Assembly (NCBI RefSeq): GCF_000373245.1
Contig: NZ_KB890759.1
Span: 114,852 to 178,851, forward strand
Reading direction: 5' to 3'
Length of the DNA stretch: 64,000 nucleotides
Source: Echinicola pacifica DSM 19836
GTDB lineage: Bacteria; Bacteroidota; Bacteroidia; Cytophagales; Cyclobacteriaceae
Under the pieces are notes generated by a model. It was not told the origin of the DNA and ran no database searches. It saw nothing but the letters and a program-made list of their open reading frames with translations. Every line of letters starts with the position of its first letter. Position 1 is the stretch's first letter. Made by a program: the position numbers and the translations under genes. This document shows, one piece after another, positions 27,823 to 37,186 of this stretch.

Positions 27823-29331
27823 TCAATCTACATGGTTAATCACAGAATCGGGGAAGTATTTATTTGTCAAAGCCACCATCTCATCTCCTTTCACGAACAT
27901 ACTGATATTTATTTCATTGGTATGTTTTACTCCACAGGCTCCCAAAAGCTCAAGTACTGCATGCATGGTATTGTGATGGAAATTATAGACTCTTTCGGCT
28001 TTATCCTCAACCACCAAACCTTTAACCAGCATCTCATTTTGTGTGGCCACACCTGTTGGGCAATCGTTAGTATTACATCTCAGGGCCTGGATACATCCGA
28101 TGCTAAACATAAAAGCGCGGGCAGAATTACACATATCTGCTCCTAGGGCCCGCATTCTCAACACCGAGAATGCGGTCAATACTTTGCCACTGGCGATGAT
28201 TTTAATATCCTTGCGTAGCTCATATTTGATCAAAGTACGATTGACAAAAATAAGCGCAGGCTCCAATGGGATACCCACAGAGTCCGAAAACTCCAATGGG
28301 GCAGCACCAGTACCGCCCTCTGCGCCATCCACGGTAATAAAGTCCGGCAAGATTCCCGTTTCACGCATTGCCACGCATAAATCTATGAATTCCTCTGTTC
28401 TTCCAAGACACAGTTTGAAGCCAATTGGCTTACCGCCGCTCAACTCTCTTAGTTCTGCAATAAAATCAATCAGCCCATTAGCATTTGAGAATTTCCGGTG
28501 ACTAGGGGGAGAGATAATGGTAGTATGGGCTTTAACGCCACGAATTTTGGAGATCTCCACGGTATTTTTTTCTCCAGGAAGCACCCCTCCATGACCTGGC
28601 TTGGCACCCTGGGAAATCTTAATTTCTATCATCTTCACCTGCTCATTTGCGGCGGTAATTCTGAATTTTTCAGGGTCAAAATCTCCATTTTCAGTCCTAC
28701 ATCCAAAATACCCTGTTCCTATCTGCCAAACTAAATCCCCACCTTCCTTGAGATGGTAAGGGCTGATGCCACCCTCGCCGGTATTATGATAAAAGTGCCC
28801 CTTTTTAGCCCCTTTATTGAGGGACATGATGGCATTCTTGCTCAATGAGCCAAAGCTCATCGCCGACACATTAAGCACAGAGGCACTATAGGGTTTTTTA
28901 CAATCTTTGGTCCCAACGATAACCCGAGGGAAATTCTTCACCGCAGGAGTGGCGTATATGGAGTGGCGAATCGCCTCATAGTTCTCCCCTGATATATCTA
29001 TTTGTGTCCCAAAAGGATGGGTATCATTCACATTTTTGGCACGACGATAAACCAACGCTCGGTGGTTTCGGCTAAAAGGTTTGCCATCGGTACTTGTTTC
29101 GATAAAATACTGCTGAATTTCCGGGCTAATCATCTCAAAGAAATACCTAAAATACCCGAGAATGGGAAAGTTTCTTAAGATCGTATGGCTTTTTTGAAAT
29201 CGATTATAGACTCCAATTAAAATCAAGGGGATGATGATAAGGAATGCCCAAATCCACTGTTGATAATAATAAGCTAATATGGAAAAAACCAATACCACTA
29301 TAATGGTGATATTATAGAAAAGGTGCCGCAT
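27823..29331 (-). CDS. FMN-binding glutamate synthase family protein (GltB-like domain)
   Basis: A 502-residue protein. Two hydrophobic N-terminal helices (about 5-42) anchor it to the membrane. The rest is the FMN/TIM-barrel domain of glutamate synthase: KPGHGGVLPGEKN, FITVDGAEGGTGAAPLEF and the cysteine block CNTNDCPTGVATQ near residue 418, which in GltB contributes the 3Fe-4S cluster. The amidotransferase and GXGXG domains of full GltB are absent, so it cannot make glutamate from glutamine on its own. Such short membrane forms are common but their reaction is not established. No gltD is nearby. Confidence 0.88.
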   Translation of the reverse strand: MRHLFYNITIIVVLVFSILAYYYQQWIWAFLIIIPLILIGVYNRFQKSHTILRNFPILGYFRYFFEMISPEIQQYFIETSTDGKPFSRNHRALVYRRAKNVNDTHPFGTQIDISGENYEAIRHSIYATPAVKNFPRVIVGTKDCKKPYSASVLNVSAMSFGSLSKNAIMSLNKGAKKGHFYHNTGEGGISPYHLKEGGDLVWQIGTGYFGCRTENGDFDPEKFRITAANEQVKMIEIKISQGAKPGHGGVLPGEKNTVEISKIRGVKAHTTIISPPSHRKFSNANGLIDFIAELRELSGGKPIGFKLCLGRTEEFIDLCVAMRETGILPDFITVDGAEGGTGAAPLEFSDSVGIPLEPALIFVNRTLIKYELRKDIKIIASGKVLTAFSVLRMRALGADMCNSARAFMFSIGCIQALRCNTNDCPTGVATQNEMLVKGLVVEDKAERVYNFHHNTMHAVLELLGACGVKHTNEINISMFVKGDEMVALTNKYFPDSVINHVD

Positions 29332-29392
29332 GGTTATATTTTTTGGTTAATTAATCGGATAAAGCACGTTCCCACACACAACTCTCTAGAAG

Positions 29393-29400
29393 TATATTTG
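29393..29400 (+). promoter_or_regulatory. Candidate -7 box in front of a small plus-strand ORF
   Basis: TATATTTG matches TAnnTTTG on the plus strand, opposite to both flanking genes. A -33 TTTG at standard distance is missing (TTCC instead). Confidence 0.35.
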
Positions 29401-29409
29401 TTCCTGAAA

Positions 29410-29559
29410 ATGATGCATTCATGTCCTTTTGCGGGAATTTATTATTCTAAATATAAAGATAAAGTTTCAGGAAAAGGAATAAAGACAAGGTGGATCGACA
29501 ACAAGTTTTTTGACCTTTCTGTCCCTCAGATATTTAATACCAAGAAATTGCTGAAGTAA
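29410..29559 (+). CDS. Possible small protein of 49 residues
   Basis: An ORF beginning with two Met codons nine bases after a good -7 box, so its transcript would have almost no leader. The product is basic and tyrosine-containing (MMHSCPFAGIYYSKYKDKV at the start) with no signal peptide and no family I recognise. It fills a 300-base gap between two minus-strand genes. Only the promoter-like box and an open frame support it, so it may be chance. Confidence 0.3.
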   Translation: MMHSCPFAGIYYSKYKDKVSGKGIKTRWIDNKFFDLSVPQIFNTKKLLK

Positions 29560-29633
29560 CCTAAAAAATCAAGTAGCCACCCATAAAAAAGGTAAAATAA
29601 ACCAATACAACTCAGAATAATTTTTTCAGAAAT

Positions 29634-30608
29634 TTACCCGAAAGTTCTCAAAAAGTGATAAATACGGATTTCAGCCCACGTAAATTCCTCACCAGCAAGA
29701 ACAAAGCCGGTATGTCCACCTCTCTTGGGTACTTCCAGAAATATATGTGGATGCTGATTGGCAAGGGCTACGGGGTAGCAGCGATCCGCTAAGAGCGGAT
29801 CATTTTTGGCGTTCATTATCAAGGTGGGTACCTGAATCTGCTCCATCCAATTGTCGGCACTTACCGACTGATAAAAGTCCTGACCATCCTCGAAACCGTG
29901 TAATTTGGCGGTAAACTGATCATCAAACACATCAAAGTCTTTTACCTTCCCTAGCAGTTCTATATCGATAAGCCCGGGAAATTGCTTGGCTTTTGCAAGC
30001 ATTTTCACTTTCAGCTTGGAGAGAAATTTTCGCTTATAAAAAAAGTTTGCTGGTAATTTTAACGTGGCAGCACTATCGGCGAGATTGCATGGAGTGCTAT
30101 AAACCGCCGCTGCGCAGATCTGTGTGGGTAATTTATCGCCTTGTTCCCCTAAGTATTTTAAGGTTTGGGCACCCCCCATACTTATTCCGGTAAGGTAGAT
30201 CTCATTATAATTAGGCTTGGTCAGGATCACATGGTCCACCACCGCGGCTAGGTCATGAGATGCTCCATGGTGATAGAGCACCTTGGTGAGGTTCATCTCA
30301 CCACTGCATGATCGATTATTCCATGCCAGGACATTAAAGCCTTGCTGATTGAGTAGTTTCACCTGAGCAGTGACATAGTGACGCTGCGAATCCCCTTCCA
30401 GACCATGGGAAATAATCACCAATTTATTAGAATGCTCTATGGTGGACCAGTCGATATCTAAGAAGTCTCCATCCGGAGTGGCGATTCTCTCCCGCAGGTA
30501 CTTGACGTCTCCTATTTTCCTGAATATACTAGGAATTACTGTTTCAAAGTGCCCATTGAAATAGTGCCTTGGTGGACGTCTATAAGAGGAAGGATAGATA
30601 ATTGGCAT
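29634..30608 (-). CDS. Alpha/beta hydrolase, YheT family
   Basis: A 324-residue hydrolase with the YheT features: the opening RRPPRHYFNGHFETVIP, the HGLEGDSQRHY block around 69-78 and the NNRSCSGEMN loop. The nucleophile is Ser143 in GISMGG, with acid and histidine probably in MNAKNDPLLADRCYP and GGHTGFVL. No signal peptide is seen, so it acts in the cytoplasm. YheT-type enzymes are carboxylesterases of unknown natural substrate. It is followed by no co-directional gene within 300 bases and is probably monocistronic. Confidence 0.9.
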   Translation of the reverse strand: MPIIYPSSYRRPPRHYFNGHFETVIPSIFRKIGDVKYLRERIATPDGDFLDIDWSTIEHSNKLVIISHGLEGDSQRHYVTAQVKLLNQQGFNVLAWNNRSCSGEMNLTKVLYHHGASHDLAAVVDHVILTKPNYNEIYLTGISMGGAQTLKYLGEQGDKLPTQICAAAVYSTPCNLADSAATLKLPANFFYKRKFLSKLKVKMLAKAKQFPGLIDIELLGKVKDFDVFDDQFTAKLHGFEDGQDFYQSVSADNWMEQIQVPTLIMNAKNDPLLADRCYPVALANQHPHIFLEVPKRGGHTGFVLAGEEFTWAEIRIYHFLRTFG

Positions 30609-30819
30609 GGCTATACTGATGAGATTCCATTCAAAAATAGCGATGATTTAGGTAGAAAAAAAACCAGCGTTTCTTCTAGAATCGTACAGTTTATGCCATA
30701 AACATAAAGTGGCCTAAGAAGCCAGACTGCCTTCAATATCAATTATAAAAATAATACATCCCTTCTCCTTCGCTTAACCTTTTGCTGCTAAAGGGGCGCA
30801 TCTGATCCAAAAATATGGA

Positions 30820-31182
30820 TCAGGCCTCTCGGATTTCACTTAGCAAATCATTGCTGACCTGGATAAATTCCTTACGATGCTCCTCAAAAGCCATATCCGA
30901 AGCGTCTGTTTCTATAAGCTGACGGCCATTTTCTAAGACTTTACTCAGTTTTCTCAGTTCAAAAATAGTCACTGTAGGTCTCACTTTATGACGCGCCTGA
31001 TGCATCATTTTTTCATCGCGATTGGTAATCGCCTCTGCATAGCGTTCCTTTAATTCCTGAACAGAACTTGCAATTGCTTCAAGCAATTCAACTTCAAATT
31101 CCTGGTCTCCTTCTGCCATCTCATGAACCTTGTCCATGTTAATGTTCCTACTAGTAATCATGTGTGATGTCGTGTTGATCAT
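30820..31182 (-). CDS. HPt-domain protein (lone histidine phosphotransfer protein)
   Basis: A 120-residue, all-helical protein without a signal peptide. Residues 58-72 (EKMMHQARHKVRPTV) fit the HPt active helix, with H65 the likely phospho-accepting histidine followed by K and R at the usual places. The rest matches the length and helix pattern of a single HPt domain. Its start codon overlaps the TGA of the upstream flavoprotein gene by 4 bases (ATGA), so the two are translationally coupled. No histidine kinase or receiver is encoded in the window, so its partners must be elsewhere. Confidence 0.65.
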   Translation of the reverse strand: MINTTSHMITSRNINMDKVHEMAEGDQEFEVELLEAIASSVQELKERYAEAITNRDEKMMHQARHKVRPTVTIFELRKLSKVLENGRQLIETDASDMAFEEHRKEFIQVSNDLLSEIREA

Positions 31183-32396
31183 TTTCTCTTAATGGTTGAA
31201 AGCCCTGCTAAATAACCAGTTGTCCAAGCGGCCTGAAAATTAAAGCCTCCTGTAATCCCATCTATATTCAAAACTTCTCCGGCGAAGAACAAATCCGGTA
31301 CCAAAGTGCTCTCCATGGTCCTCGGATTTATCTCATTTAGCGAGATTCCTCCCGCCGTTACAAACTCCTCTTTGAAGGTCGTTTTTCCTTTGATTTGTAA
31401 TTTATAACAAAAAATATGCTGTTCCAAAATATTTTTTTGTTTTTTACCACACTCCACCCAACGTTGTTCATCGGAAATTCCCGACTGAGAAACCAAGTGT
31501 TCCCACAATCTTTTCGGCAAGTTGAACAGTGGATTAGTTAATATTTTCTTCTGTGGATGCTTCGCAATATATTCTGCAAAAGTATCCCGAATTTTCTGCT
31601 CTGATAAATCGGCAAGCCACCTGATCTGCGCTACTCCTTCATAGCCCTGCTCATGGAGCCACTGCGCCCCAAAAGCCGAAAGCTTCAGTACCGCTGGACC
31701 GCTCAATCCCCAATGGGTAATCAAAACCGGCCCTGAATAGGAGAGCTTAGTTCCCTCAAGCTTTACCAATGCCTCAGGAACAGATAAGCCCGGCATCCTC
31801 TTCAATGGCTCCGTGGGCGTATTAAAGGTAAATAAGGAAGGAATAGGTGGCACGATACTATGCCCCAGCTCAGCAAATACCTGATAACTATCCTGTTTTG
31901 GTGAGCCGCCCGTGGTCCCTATGACCTTGTCCACAATAAAATGATCCCCTTTGTTTGATTCTAGTAAAAATCCTGTCTCTTGCTTCGTGATTTTTACAAT
32001 GGCTTGGTACAAATTCACCTGAACACCCAGTTTCTTTGCCGCATTTTCCAGCGCCCAAATGATCGTCAAAGAACTGTCACTTTCAGGAAACATCCTTCCA
32101 TCCGACTCTACCTTCAAGGTCACATCATGCCTTTCGAACCAGTCTATCGTGTCCTTCACTTGGAATAAGCTAAAGGCCTTCTTCATAAACTTCTCCCCGC
32201 GAGGATAGTTTTTAATTAGCTCACTTAATTTTAATGCATGGTGAGTGACATTACATCTGCCACCACCAGACACTTTTACCTTTGAAAGTGTTTTGCCTGA
32301 TTTTTCGAAGATTATTACTTTAGCCCCTTGATGGGCGGCATGAATCGCAGCAAAAAATCCTGCAGCTCCACCCCCTATTATTCCTACTGTTACCAT
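31179..32396 (-). CDS. BaiN/HI0933-like FAD-dependent oxidoreductase
   Basis: A 405-residue flavoprotein with the FAD motif GGGAAG at residues 8-13, SGGGRCNVTH near 43-52 and the closing block DGITGGFNFQAAWTTGYLAG. These define the HI0933/YhiN/BaiN family, also annotated aminoacetone oxidase-like. The reaction is not settled for most members. It is the upstream partner of the HPt gene in a two-gene unit with ATGA overlap, an unusual pairing of a metabolic-looking flavoprotein with a phosphorelay domain. Confidence 0.88.
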   Translation of the reverse strand: MVTVGIIGGGAAGFFAAIHAAHQGAKVIIFEKSGKTLSKVKVSGGGRCNVTHHALKLSELIKNYPRGEKFMKKAFSLFQVKDTIDWFERHDVTLKVESDGRMFPESDSSLTIIWALENAAKKLGVQVNLYQAIVKITKQETGFLLESNKGDHFIVDKVIGTTGGSPKQDSYQVFAELGHSIVPPIPSLFTFNTPTEPLKRMPGLSVPEALVKLEGTKLSYSGPVLITHWGLSGPAVLKLSAFGAQWLHEQGYEGVAQIRWLADLSEQKIRDTFAEYIAKHPQKKILTNPLFNLPKRLWEHLVSQSGISDEQRWVECGKKQKNILEQHIFCYKLQIKGKTTFKEEFVTAGGISLNEINPRTMESTLVPDLFFAGEVLNIDGITGGFNFQAAWTTGYLAGLSTIKRK

Positions 32397-32688
32397 TCTG
32401 TAAAAATATCCAGCAGGTCTGACTTATTAAACTTAATCTTACACTATGTCTAAGTTTTTCGTAAAAACATCAATGAAATGACAAAAACAAACAATATAGA
32501 ATCCTGGTTCTGAAAAGTAGTAGATTATAGTTTCTTATTGGTAAAATAATATCTTATTCTGACTTTTACAATTTTATCACGGTTTAATAATAAAAATATA
32601 AAAACAGACTATTGCCTGCTTCTATATTTTCCATATTTTATATCGATCGTACTCCAGCTAATAAACAAGGATATGCAGGAATTCAATA

Positions 32689-34227
32689 TTATCTTCTCTT
32701 TCCTGATAAAGTCCCCATTAGTGTTCTGGTGAGTTCCCTGAAAATGGTCCTGCCGATCTGACGAACCATCGTATTTTTAGAAATTTCCTCAAAAAAACTA
32801 TCCTCTTCCTTCGCTTTCGTACCTGAAGATTTTCTTTTGGATATTTCTTCCACCTTCTGCTCAGCGGATTTTTCTGCCTGCTGAAGCTTTTTGGTGAGGA
32901 TTTCATGGGCGCTATCGCGATCCACTGTTTGGTTATAAAGGCTTACCAAGCTAGATTGGCTTACCACCGTATCGATCTCGCTATCGGTCAGAATATCCAT
33001 CCGGCTAATAGGCGCTCTCACCAGGGTATGCGCTAAGGGTGTAGGAATCCCCTTTTCATTCAATGCCGTCACCAAAGCCTCGCCTATGCCCATGGCGGTC
33101 AGTACATCCTTGGTTTCATAAAAAGGTGATACAGGGTAATTTTCGGCAGTTTTCCCAATTGCCTTTCTGTCCTTAGCAGTAAATGCTCGGAGGGCATGCT
33201 GAACTTTCAGCCCTAGCTGACCCAATACGCTTTCTGGAATATCCGTTGGGCTTTGGGTGCAGAAGTACACCCCTACTCCTTTGGAACGGATAAGTTTTAC
33301 GATCGCCTCTATTTTCTCCACCAAGTCCTTACTGGCATTATCGAAGACCAAATGCGCCTCATCAATAAACAAGCAAAGCTTAGGCTTATCCTGATCGCCC
33401 TGCTCGGGGAAGGTGTCATAAATCTCCGATAGAAGGCTCAGCATAAAAGTTGAGAACAGCTTTGGGCGGTTTTGGATATCGGTAAGACGAATCACAGACA
33501 CTACACCCTTGCCATCTCGCTGCCGTACCAAATCATTAACATCAAAGGATCGCTCGCCAAAGAAGGTTTCTGCACCTTCCTGCTCCAGCTCAATGATCTT
33601 ACGCATGATGGTATTGACAGAGGCAGAGGATACTGCACCATATTCCTGTTTGATTTCTTCTTTTCCTTCATTAATAACAAATTGAAGGACTTTTTTGAGG
33701 TCTTTAAGATCCACCAAAGGCAGCTGATTCAGGTCACAATAGCGAAATATTAAAGCCATAATCCCCTGCTGGGTACTATTTAGTTCTAATATCTGCGACA
33801 TGAGCACTGGTCCGAACTCCGTGACGGTGGCACGTAGGCGTACCCCCTTTTCCTTGCTGATACTCATCAGCTCCACTGGCAAAGCCGTAGGCTCAAAATC
33901 TACCCCGATTGTCTTACTTCTCCATACTATATGGTCGTTGTTTGCGCCCGCCATGGCTAGCCCGGATAAGTCGCCCTTTAGGTCCATCAAGACGCTAGGG
34001 ATTCCTTTTAGTGACAATTGCTCAGCGATTACTTGCAGGGTTTTGGTTTTACCGGTCCCTGTGGCCCCAGCAATTAGCCCGTGGCGATTGAGGGTTTTCA
34101 GCGGGATTTTGACGGTGGCTTCAGACACCGCTTCCTTGTCCAACATCCCTGTTCCTAAGATGAAAAAATCATTTTTGGTGGTATATCCTTTTTGGATTAA
34201 TGCTTTAAAATCCTCTTTTGAATCCAT
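32689..34227 (-). CDS. HerA-like helicase / DUF853 ATPase
   Basis: A 512-residue P-loop ATPase. Walker A is GATGTGKT at 54-61, Walker B is the CLFIDEAHLVF block, and a conserved TQSPTDIPESVLGQLG segment follows, placing it in the HerA/FtsK-like DUF853 group. The C-terminal part (about 430-490) is charged with a helical KKLQQAEKSAEQKVEEISKR stretch. HerA itself works with NurA nuclease in DNA end processing, but this stand-alone subgroup is uncharacterised and no nuclease gene is adjacent. Confidence 0.87.
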   Translation of the reverse strand: MDSKEDFKALIQKGYTTKNDFFILGTGMLDKEAVSEATVKIPLKTLNRHGLIAGATGTGKTKTLQVIAEQLSLKGIPSVLMDLKGDLSGLAMAGANNDHIVWRSKTIGVDFEPTALPVELMSISKEKGVRLRATVTEFGPVLMSQILELNSTQQGIMALIFRYCDLNQLPLVDLKDLKKVLQFVINEGKEEIKQEYGAVSSASVNTIMRKIIELEQEGAETFFGERSFDVNDLVRQRDGKGVVSVIRLTDIQNRPKLFSTFMLSLLSEIYDTFPEQGDQDKPKLCLFIDEAHLVFDNASKDLVEKIEAIVKLIRSKGVGVYFCTQSPTDIPESVLGQLGLKVQHALRAFTAKDRKAIGKTAENYPVSPFYETKDVLTAMGIGEALVTALNEKGIPTPLAHTLVRAPISRMDILTDSEIDTVVSQSSLVSLYNQTVDRDSAHEILTKKLQQAEKSAEQKVEEISKRKSSGTKAKEEDSFFEEISKNTMVRQIGRTIFRELTRTLMGTLSGKRR

Positions 34228-34436
34228 ATTTCCTCAATTTGGGTAATTATTATTTGGCAAATAAGCTCTGAAAGTTTTTTGGTAATTCGAATATTTCGCT
34301 GCTTTATAATCCAATTATACGAAAAAATACCTTTGACTAATGCTCATATAGGATTTTTTGAGGTGTATGGAGCAAAGGGATTGCCGGGCTTTAGCTACTT
34401 TTTTTATATAAACAGCAAGCTACAGGGCGCTTGGAC

Positions 34437-34474
34437 AAAAAAAATCCCCCAGCCCGTTTAACTACTGAGGGATT
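34437..34474 (-). terminator. Terminator of the DUF4332 gene
   Basis: On the minus strand AATCCCTCAG pairs with CTGGGGGATT (one G.T) across a 12-base loop, followed by a run of Ts. It lies 39 bases past the stop. Confidence 0.9.
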
Positions 34475-34512
34475 CACAATACTAAGTTAGAAATCGAAAT
34501 TTCTTATGGATT

Positions 34513-34920
34513 TTAGTGAGTAACTACTGGTTCCAAGTCTTTGGCTTGGGCTATAAAATCCTCTACTTTGCTCAGGGCAGGAACTACTCTGGTCAAGCTT
34601 TTGGCCTCGTTGGTTTCCACAAGGGATTTATGAAGGTTCTCGGCGTTACGCGTTCTCAATTCCTTCACAGTATCCACCCCGGAGGCTTTCAATAGTTCTG
34701 CAAATTGGCTAGCAATTCCATTGATACGGAAGAGATCGGCCATATTTACAAAATCCAATATTTTACCTTCGGCTATTCCTGTTGCGTCAGCAAGTTCTTT
34801 TCTGCCTTTTTTTGAAGCCCCTTTTTCCAATAAGGACTCCACAGTCTTTACTCCTGCCTGAGCGAATTTCTCCTCATTTACAGGACCAATACCTTCAATA
34901 GTTGTGATTTTTTTTGACAT
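34513..34920 (-). CDS. DUF4332 domain-containing protein
   Basis: A 135-residue protein starting MSKKITTIEGIGP. It contains two helix-hairpin-helix-like repeats (IEGIGPVNEEKFAQAGVKTVESLLEKG and FRINGIASQFAELLKASGVDTVKELRTR), the pattern of DUF4332, which resembles DNA-binding HhH units of ribosomal S13 and polymerase type. Its role is unknown. An upstream in-frame Met at 34968 would add 16 residues, but that start lies inside a hairpin serving the upstream gene, so 34920 is preferred. It follows the DUF937 gene on the same strand. Confidence 0.82.
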   Translation of the reverse strand: MSKKITTIEGIGPVNEEKFAQAGVKTVESLLEKGASKKGRKELADATGIAEGKILDFVNMADLFRINGIASQFAELLKASGVDTVKELRTRNAENLHKSLVETNEAKSLTRVVPALSKVEDFIAQAKDLEPVVTH

Positions 34921-34953
34921 GCGTATTTTTGTTAATGTTAAATTAAATATGAA

Positions 34954-34977
34954 GGGTTTTCCGCTCATCGAAAACCC
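34954..34977 (-). terminator. Hairpin between the DUF937 and DUF4332 genes
   Basis: An 8-base perfect inverted repeat GGGTTTTC/GAAAACCC with an 8-base loop, 24 bases after the DUF937 stop. The minus-strand sequence after it is only modestly T-rich, so it may be an attenuating rather than a full terminator. Confidence 0.5.
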
Positions 34978-35000
34978 AGGTTAATTCTTTTTGGTACGTC

Positions 35001-35450
35001 TTATTTGAACATGCCACCTAGTCCGCCAAGGAGATCACCCGCTTTGCCTTTGAGCAGGTCTCCAGCTCCACCGCCGATCAATTTCATCAAGTCAGCTTTA
35101 CCGGCATTGCCACCCGTGGCACCAGCGATTTTATCCAGCACCATCGGTAAGACAAAGGCTGTAATCTGCTTTGCCACTCCCTCAGGAACGCCCAGCTTAG
35201 AAATATAATCGCCAGCTAAATTTCCTGCGAACTTCTGAAACATGCCAGAACCACTTGCGCCACTGCCCTGATTGATCATGGCTAATAAGCCATCAAGGTT
35301 GCCGCTGGCCGCTTCTTTGGTCGCTGAGGAAGTTAGGGATTCCTTGGTGGTCTCCACCGCCTTGGATGCCTGGTCTTCGCTCAGCCCAAATTGGCTGGTA
35401 ATCTGTGATACCACTTGTGGTCCAATGCTTTTTATAATGTCATTTATCAT
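35001..35450 (-). CDS. DUF937 domain-containing protein
   Basis: A 149-residue protein of the DUF937/YidB-like family. It has a helical N-terminus (IINDIIKSIGPQVVSQITSQFGLSEDQASKAVETTKES), a Ser/Ala/Gly-rich middle and a glycine-rich C-terminal half (LIGGGAGDLLKGKAGDLLGGLGG). No signal peptide or catalytic motif is present. Function is unknown. The gene precedes the DUF4332 gene on the same strand, with a hairpin in the 80-base gap. Confidence 0.82.
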   Translation of the reverse strand: MINDIIKSIGPQVVSQITSQFGLSEDQASKAVETTKESLTSSATKEAASGNLDGLLAMINQGSGASGSGMFQKFAGNLAGDYISKLGVPEGVAKQITAFVLPMVLDKIAGATGGNAGKADLMKLIGGGAGDLLKGKAGDLLGGLGGMFK

Positions 35451-35878
35451 AATAAATTGTTTTTTGCTGAGGAACTTTATTCAGCTATTTGGTTGATGTC
35501 TTTTTTCCGTTTCTTGCTAATTCTATCAGCATTCGATGCTTAATATAGCAACAAATTATATTTCTTATAAATAACTGGCAAAAAATTATCATTAACTTAA
35601 TACGATTTGCACTTGATGCCAGACCAATGACCTTGCCAAAATTATAGATTGCCGACATTTACTCTATATGTCCTGGCCAACATTATCCAAAGGTTATCAG
35701 CCTTAACTCTAAAAAACCGACCTCCTTGGGAATCCTTTGATAAAAGTATTTGGAAGCAGGGATCATTTCTTATTCCATCTCCTTCTATCGCCATTAAGGT
35801 CTTAGATGACGGTTAAAATTTGTAAAAATTAAGGAGATTTGCTTCAAAATTTGCTTCTTTACGATTTGTTTATCCAAA
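35451..35878. other. Intergenic region between divergent genes
   Basis: About 430 bases separating the DUF937 gene from the plus-strand TPR/zinc-finger gene. It holds the promoters of both; near 35860-35870 there is a TAcgaTTTG-like box with one extra base between TA and TTTG. No RNA gene or repeat was recognised. Confidence 0.4.
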
Positions 35879-35884
35879 TTGACT

Positions 35885-36688
35885 ATGCTCACAACCTACC
35901 TTAAGCCAATGTATAGAACAGAGAAGAATGGACGATTACCATTTCTTTCCATAGTACTAGCATTATTGATTTCCTGCTTATTTCCAAGCCTTTCATCAGC
36001 TCAAAACAGCCCCAATCTTGGCAAAACTTCCCAGCTCATGGAGGCGGCAAAGTCCGCCATCGCTGACAGTGAATATGAGCAAGCCAATTATTATTTTAGG
36101 CAGATAATTGAAAGTAATGCGGCCATCCCATCAGAAATGCCCTATTATTTTGCTGAAACATTATATGAACTTGGACAGTACGATAATAGCGCCAATTTCC
36201 TGCAGAAATACCTACAGATTAATGGACATACTGCGGAGAATTACAAACAAGCCAAAGAACTGGAATCCCAGTTGGAAGAGCCATTACAGGCTATCGCCAG
36301 CTGTGAGTTATGCGACTATAAAGGTTACCGCTATGAGGTCTGCCCTACTTGTCATGGTAGCAAACAAATTGAGCAGGAATGTCATTATTGCAAGGGCCAT
36401 GGGATCGTAGGCTGTAGCAGATGTAAGGGAACAGGAATAGTAACTAAAAAGAATGTCTTTGATATCACTGAATACTATCAGTGCAGTCGCTGCGAAGGCC
36501 ACGGAAAACTTACCTGTCCAGTATGTGAGGGCTCACTCAGTGAAATAAGCCCCTGCAGAACCTGCTCTGGCTTTGGCAAGATAAAGTCAGACCAGATATG
36601 TGATCACCAAGAGCATCAGGCGCATGAGTCCAAAACAGAATCTGAAGAAAAGGTCATTGGAACCGAAAGTATATTTAACAATCAGTAA
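35885..36688 (+). CDS. Exported TPR protein with DnaJ-type CXXCXGXG zinc-finger motifs
   Basis: A 267-residue protein (start ATG at 35885; a TTG two codons earlier and an ATG at 35909 are alternatives). The hydrophobic segment [23 protein letters not shown] looks like a signal peptide. Two or three TPR-like repeats follow (about 45-130). The C-terminal half is a DnaJ-like cysteine-rich domain with six or more CXXC units, for example [38 protein letters not shown] and CRTCSGFG. Without the J-domain this could bind unfolded protein or zinc. The export signal places a normally cytoplasmic zinc finger in the periplasm, which is odd. It is followed after 2 bases by yjdM. Confidence 0.8.
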   Translation: MLTTYLKPMYRTEKNGRLPFLSIVLALLISCLFPSLSSAQNSPNLGKTSQLMEAAKSAIADSEYEQANYYFRQIIESNAAIPSEMPYYFAETLYELGQYDNSANFLQKYLQINGHTAENYKQAKELESQLEEPLQAIASCELCDYKGYRYEVCPTCHGSKQIEQECHYCKGHGIVGCSRCKGTGIVTKKNVFDITEYYQCSRCEGHGKLTCPVCEGSLSEISPCRTCSGFGKIKSDQICDHQEHQAHESKTESEEKVIGTESIFNNQ

Positions 36689-36690
36689 TC

Positions 36691-37029
36691 ATGGAAAAAT
36701 CAACAACTTGCCCACAGTGTAAATCCCCCTACGCCTACCCCACGGGGACCAGCATGATGTGCCCGGAATGTGGCCATGAGTGGAATCCGGAGGAGGTAAA
36801 AGAAGAAGAAAGTGGATTGGTGGTAAAAGATGCCAATGGCAACATCCTCCAAGATGGCGACTCGGTAGTGGTGACCAAAAACCTGCCCGTAAAAGGTGGT
36901 GCAGGTCCCATAAAAGCGGGCACTAAAGTGAAAAACATCCGACTTACTGATGGCGACCATAATATTGATTGCAAGATTGATGGCTTCGGAGCAATGGCTC
37001 TAAAATCTGAATTTGTAAAAAAAGCATAA
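36691..37029 (+). CDS. yjdM: Zinc ribbon protein YjdM (PhnA family)
   Basis: A 112-residue protein with an N-terminal zinc ribbon ([25 protein letters not shown], cysteines at 8, 11, 25 and 28) and the compact C-terminal PhnA/YjdM domain including [25 protein letters not shown] and the closing EFVKKA. The family was once linked to phosphonate use (PhnA), but no phn genes are present and the function is not established. It starts 2 bases after the TPR/zinc-finger gene, so both are almost certainly co-transcribed, ending at the hairpin downstream. Confidence 0.92.
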   Translation: MEKSTTCPQCKSPYAYPTGTSMMCPECGHEWNPEEVKEEESGLVVKDANGNILQDGDSVVVTKNLPVKGGAGPIKAGTKVKNIRLTDGDHNIDCKIDGFGAMALKSEFVKKA

Positions 37030-37052
37030 ATCCACAAGCTCATTTTGAGGTA

Positions 37053-37092
37053 CAATAAAGCCTGCGAACCTGATCGTTCACAGGCTTTATTG
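37053..37092. terminator. Bidirectional terminator after yjdM
   Basis: A 12-base perfect inverted repeat CAATAAAGCCTG/CAGGCTTTATTG with an inner GAAC/GTTC pairing. It lies between yjdM and the converging azoreductase-like gene. Confidence 0.88.
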
Positions 37093-37186
37093 CATTTATG
37101 CTATTTGGCTAAAACACATAATCCCTATGGATTGCCAGTTCACTATCATTTAAGCTTAGAGTCCAGCCTGCTCTTTTTCAGGGCCG

